In this document: piece by piece, positions 7,224 to 9,770 of the stretch | How the letters are laid out: each line of letters starts with the position of its first letter | Numbering within the stretch: the first letter of the stretch is position 1 | DNA from: an uncultured bacterium | GTDB lineage: Bacteria; Bacteroidota; Ignavibacteria; Kapaibacteriales; UBA2268 | Direction of reading: 5' to 3' | Assembly (NCBI GenBank): GCA_937875295.1 | Contig: CALLXS010000067.1 | Coordinates: 1-9,770, forward strand | Length of the DNA: 9,770 nucleotides | The notes under the pieces: model-generated | What the model was told of the DNA's origin: nothing | The model's input: the letters and a program-made list of their open reading frames with translations, nothing else | Databases searched by the model: none | Made by a program: the position numbers and the translations under genes

Positions 7224-9227
7224 TTATAAATTATTTTTAATGATTTTTAATCCATCTTTAGTAGTTTTTATACAATGATATTTTTTTTCATCATATTGCA
7301 TTAAACCAAGATGATAAGTAATATTTAAAATATGCTCAATTTCTGAATTGCTAAATTCATGAAATATTCCAAACATTTCATCTTTATAATATTCAAATAA
7401 TCTAATTGTTTTTGATTTTTCTCCCTTCAAGAAATCAATTATCACACTTTTTGCAAATTTATTATTATATTTATCTATTACTTTTATTAATGATGAAATA
7501 TTCGCATAATTGATAATTTTGTGTTCCCCAAGACAAGAACTGCATTTCTTACAAGTAGATTTAATATCATTTTCTCCAAAATATTTTAAGATAAAATTCC
7601 TTTTGCATTCATCGGTAAAAATATATTCTTGCACTTTATTTAATTTATCAATTGCAATTTTTCTTCTTAAATCTAATTCCTTACCTAATACTTCAATTTC
7701 ATTAATCTCAATGAAATTATTTGTAATCTTATATTTTAAAATATTTTGAGATCCTTGATATGTTAATATTTCTTTAAAGACTAAAGCAATTAATTCTCCA
7801 TATACATCTTCAGCTTTATAATAATATTTTTTTGAAAAAGCACCTATATCAAATTCACAAGATTTTTCAAAAATACTTTGTCCGACATATCTAACTAAAT
7901 TTTGTATTATTTCATATTGAAATTCAGTTAGTATTTTATTCTTATTAAGTGACAAGTTTTCTATTGAATAATATAATGAAATTTGGCTATTTCCCAAAGA
8001 ATAATTTAGCTCGATTAATCCTATTTGCTCAAATTGTTTTAGAACTGAAAGTACTGTCATAACAGGAATATTTAATTCTTTAGCAATAATACTCTCATCA
8101 AATGTGTAAATTCCATTTTTTTCTGCATTTATGCTTAAATAATTATAAATTAATTTTAATGTATTGAGTTTAGGATAAGTGTTATCGATGAAATATTCTT
8201 GTAATTTTTTATCTAAAGGATGATATAATAAATAACAATCAGCTACTTTGTCATCTCTTCCAGCTCTTCCAGCTTCCTGATAGTATGCTTCGAGCGATTG
8301 AGTTATATCAGTGTGAATTACATTTCTTACATTTGGCTTATCAACACCCATTCCAAAAGCATTAGTTGCAATTATTGTAGAATTGGGAGTATTGAAAAAT
8401 TCTTCCTGAGCTTGCTTTCTGTATTCATCGTCCATTCCAGCATGATAATGTATACATTTCAAACCTAATTTAGTCAAATCTTTATAAACCTGTTCTACTT
8501 TTTTTCTTGAACCACAGTATATAATATTTGAACCTTTAGACTTAGATATTATTTTATAAATTCTTTTTGATTTTTCAGAGTTCAGTATAAATTCAATATG
8601 ATATTTGATGTTCGGTCTAATAAAACCACGAATAAACATATTAGTATCTTGCATGTTAAGTTGCTCAATAATATCATTTTGTACTTCAGGAGTAGCAGTT
8701 GCTGTCAATGCTATTATTGCTAAAGTTTTATTTAATTGATTTATAAAACTCCTAATATTGAGATATGCTGGGCGAAAATCATGTCCCCATTCAGAAATAC
8801 AATGAGCTTCATCTACAGCTATAAATGAAATTTCAATTTGCGAAATAACTTCAATAAACCTTGAGCTTGATAACCTTTCTGGTGAGACATATATTATTTT
8901 GTATTTATTCTGAGAAATATCATTATAAATGTTATTCATTAATTCTTCATTAATAGTACTATTAATAGTAACAGCTGGAAGATTAAGTTCTCTTAATGTA
9001 TCTACTTGATCTTTCATTAATGAAATAAGAGGTGAAATTACAATGGCTACTCCTTTAAGTAGCAAGGCAGGTAATTGAAAGCAAAGAGATTTTCCTCCAC
9101 CTGTAGGCATTACTACTAAAGTATTTTTTTTATTATATATTGATTCAATAACTTCTAATTGACCATCTCTAAAATTTTCTAGATGAAAATATTTATTTAA
9201 ATATTTTATAAATCTATCGTTTTTCAT
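7224..9227 (-). CDS. recQ: RecQ-family ATP-dependent DNA helicase
   Basis: RecQ unwinds DNA 3' to 5' in recombination and fork repair. The 667-residue protein carries every RecQ helicase motif: FRDGQ (19-23), Walker A PTGGGKS (41-47), SPLISLMKDQ, DEAH (139-142) with the RecQ aromatic-rich loop SEWGHDFRPAY, LTATATP (174-180), IIYCGS with HAGM, NAFGMGVDKP (289-298) and QEAGRAGRD (317-325). A four-Cys zinc site follows at C541, C559, C562 and C565, with spacing like the E. coli site (C380, C397, C400, C403), but ~160 residues further along because of an inserted helical/winged-helix region (~350-535). Residues ~574-667 look like the RQC winged helix (ISSLIKVIDK to TTKDGLKII). There is no HRDC domain. 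This spaced layout is what I recall for the larger Bacteroidota RecQ type. It is transcribed alone, following a terminator upstream. Confidence 0.95.
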   Translation of the reverse strand: MKNDRFIKYLNKYFHLENFRDGQLEVIESIYNKKNTLVVMPTGGGKSLCFQLPALLLKGVAIVISPLISLMKDQVDTLRELNLPAVTINSTINEELMNNIYNDISQNKYKIIYVSPERLSSSRFIEVISQIEISFIAVDEAHCISEWGHDFRPAYLNIRSFINQLNKTLAIIALTATATPEVQNDIIEQLNMQDTNMFIRGFIRPNIKYHIEFILNSEKSKRIYKIISKSKGSNIIYCGSRKKVEQVYKDLTKLGLKCIHYHAGMDDEYRKQAQEEFFNTPNSTIIATNAFGMGVDKPNVRNVIHTDITQSLEAYYQEAGRAGRDDKVADCYLLYHPLDKKLQEYFIDNTYPKLNTLKLIYNYLSINAEKNGIYTFDESIIAKELNIPVMTVLSVLKQFEQIGLIELNYSLGNSQISLYYSIENLSLNKNKILTEFQYEIIQNLVRYVGQSIFEKSCEFDIGAFSKKYYYKAEDVYGELIALVFKEILTYQGSQNILKYKITNNFIEINEIEVLGKELDLRRKIAIDKLNKVQEYIFTDECKRNFILKYFGENDIKSTCKKCSSCLGEHKIINYANISSLIKVIDKYNNKFAKSVIIDFLKGEKSKTIRLFEYYKDEMFGIFHEFSNSEIEHILNITYHLGLMQYDEKKYHCIKTTKDGLKIIKNNL

Positions 9228-9247
9228 TTACTTTATCAATGTTTGTT

Positions 9248-9294
9248 CTCAAAAATAAATAATATCCTCTTAATTTATTAATTAGAGGATATTA
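9248..9294 (-). terminator. Rho-independent terminator of the right-edge membrane-protein gene
   Basis: An 11-bp stem (9260-9270 with 9284-9294; core AATATCCTCT / AGAGGATATT) extends by four A-T pairs past a bulged T. On the minus strand it is followed directly by TTTATTTTTG. It lies ~30 bases after the stop at 9324 and upstream of the recQ start, so it separates the two transcription units. Confidence 0.75.
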
Positions 9295-9323
9295 ATTTAA
9301 TAAATTTTTGATTAATAAGTTAT

Positions 9324-9770
9324 TTAATCAAAAGAAGATTTACTTTCTGAATCATTATAATATTCATCTGAATTATAATTATTAGAATATTTTCTGCTTC
9401 GGATATATAAAATTATTGCTCCTACTATTAAAAGTATAAAAATTAATTTTGTAGTATTAAAAGTAGGGGGGTAGACCTCCACAGTACCATCTTCATTAGT
9501 AACATATTCTGGACTTGAATACCAAAAAGCACCATACCATGGTAGCCAGTGCATATAGCTCATAACAGTACCAGCCATATAACCTCGCATTAAACCAGAA
9601 GAATATCCACCATAATCATTTACTCTATAATTGCGAGTAAAGCCATTTGCATCTTTATTCGTTACATTTTCTGTTTTTCTCGGAGTGCCATATTTTTGGC
9701 GGGCGGCTTGTGGTGACAATTTAGATGTACGATTACCTATAGATTTATTTTGAGTACGAGAGCCTCCAAA
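9324..9770 (-). CDS. Membrane protein of unknown function, 5' end beyond the window
   Basis: I do not recognise a named family. The frame stays open to the right edge, so 148 C-terminal residues are visible; the TTG at 9719 is an internal codon, not a credible start. The visible part begins with a Ser/Gly/Arg/Asn-rich segment (FGGSRTQNKS), then AARQKYGTPRK. Next comes a Gly/Tyr/Met/Trp-rich stretch (about residues 53-87 of the fragment: GGYSSGLMRGYMAGTV, MHWLPWYGAFWYSSP). A short acidic loop with DGTVEVYPP leads into one strong transmembrane helix (about 108-123, KLIFILLIVGAIILYI). RSRK follows directly, which suggests the C-terminus is cytoplasmic. A polar Asn/Tyr/Asp/Ser tail (SDEYYNDSESKSS) ends the protein. 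The missing N-terminus may hold a signal peptide or more low-complexity sequence. A hairpin terminator lies downstream. Confidence 0.7.
   Translation of the reverse strand, partial: FGGSRTQNKSIGNRTSKLSPQAARQKYGTPRKTENVTNKDANGFTRNYRVNDYGGYSSGLMRGYMAGTVMSYMHWLPWYGAFWYSSPEYVTNEDGTVEVYPPTFNTTKLIFILLIVGAIILYIRSRKYSNNYNSDEYYNDSESKSSFD

Noticed and set aside
7510..7749. Plus-strand 79-codon open frame.
   Set aside because: It is antisense to the recQ zinc-site region, where the four Cys residues confirm the minus-strand reading.
9717..9719. TTG as start of the right-edge membrane protein.
   Set aside because: The frame continues open upstream to the window edge with the same Ser/Gly/Arg-rich style, so the true start is outside.
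1..9770. Possible defence island, prophage, insertion sequence or CRISPR locus.
   Set aside because: RecQ is the only nucleic-acid enzyme. There are no nuclease, integrase, transposase or phage genes, no direct-repeat array and no terminal repeats.

Overview
The window is very AT-rich chromosomal DNA (roughly a quarter G+C by eye) with compact gene spacing and no mobile elements, RNA genes or CRISPR arrays that I can see. It suggests a Gram-negative member of the Bacteroidota/Chlorobiota side of the FCB group. The evidence is a large OmpA-type outer-membrane protein with a PxxxxCC-type N-terminal motif, a secreted TPR protein and a DUF4139 protein of types I associate with this group, leaders mostly without Shine-Dalgarno sequences, and a RecQ with the spaced-out C-terminal layout common in Bacteroidota. 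The OmpA domain plan reminds me most of Candidatus Kapabacteria and relatives, but that is recollection and not a search result.

Layout, left to right. Positions 1-136 hold, on the minus strand, the first ~28 residues of a response-regulator receiver domain that breaks off into an in-frame stop. Upstream of it on the same strand (235-576) is a small stand-alone PAS-domain protein, so this looks like the remains of a sensor/receiver pair. Divergent from it, 756-2819 encodes the 687-residue OmpA-type protein. It meets a secreted TPR protein (2835-3890, minus) tail to tail with only 15 bases between them. A divergent gap leads to hutI (imidazolonepropionase, 4028-5278), followed 13 bases later by a small Dabb-domain protein (5292-5597) with the only strong Shine-Dalgarno sequence in the window. 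A 14-bp hairpin with A and T tracts on its two sides ends this unit and also the unit coming from the other direction. From 5675 to the right edge everything lies on the minus strand: a periplasmic DUF4139 protein, a RecQ helicase, and the 3' part of a membrane protein that runs off the right edge. The last gene is separated from recQ by its own hairpin terminator.

The genes do not form one pathway. They read as core and housekeeping functions (envelope anchoring, histidine breakdown, DNA repair) mixed with conserved proteins of unknown role. I found no convincing new system. The points most worth a second look are the broken receiver domain next to the intact PAS gene, hutI paired with a Dabb protein instead of other hut genes, and the two OmpA-like modules in one outer-membrane protein.
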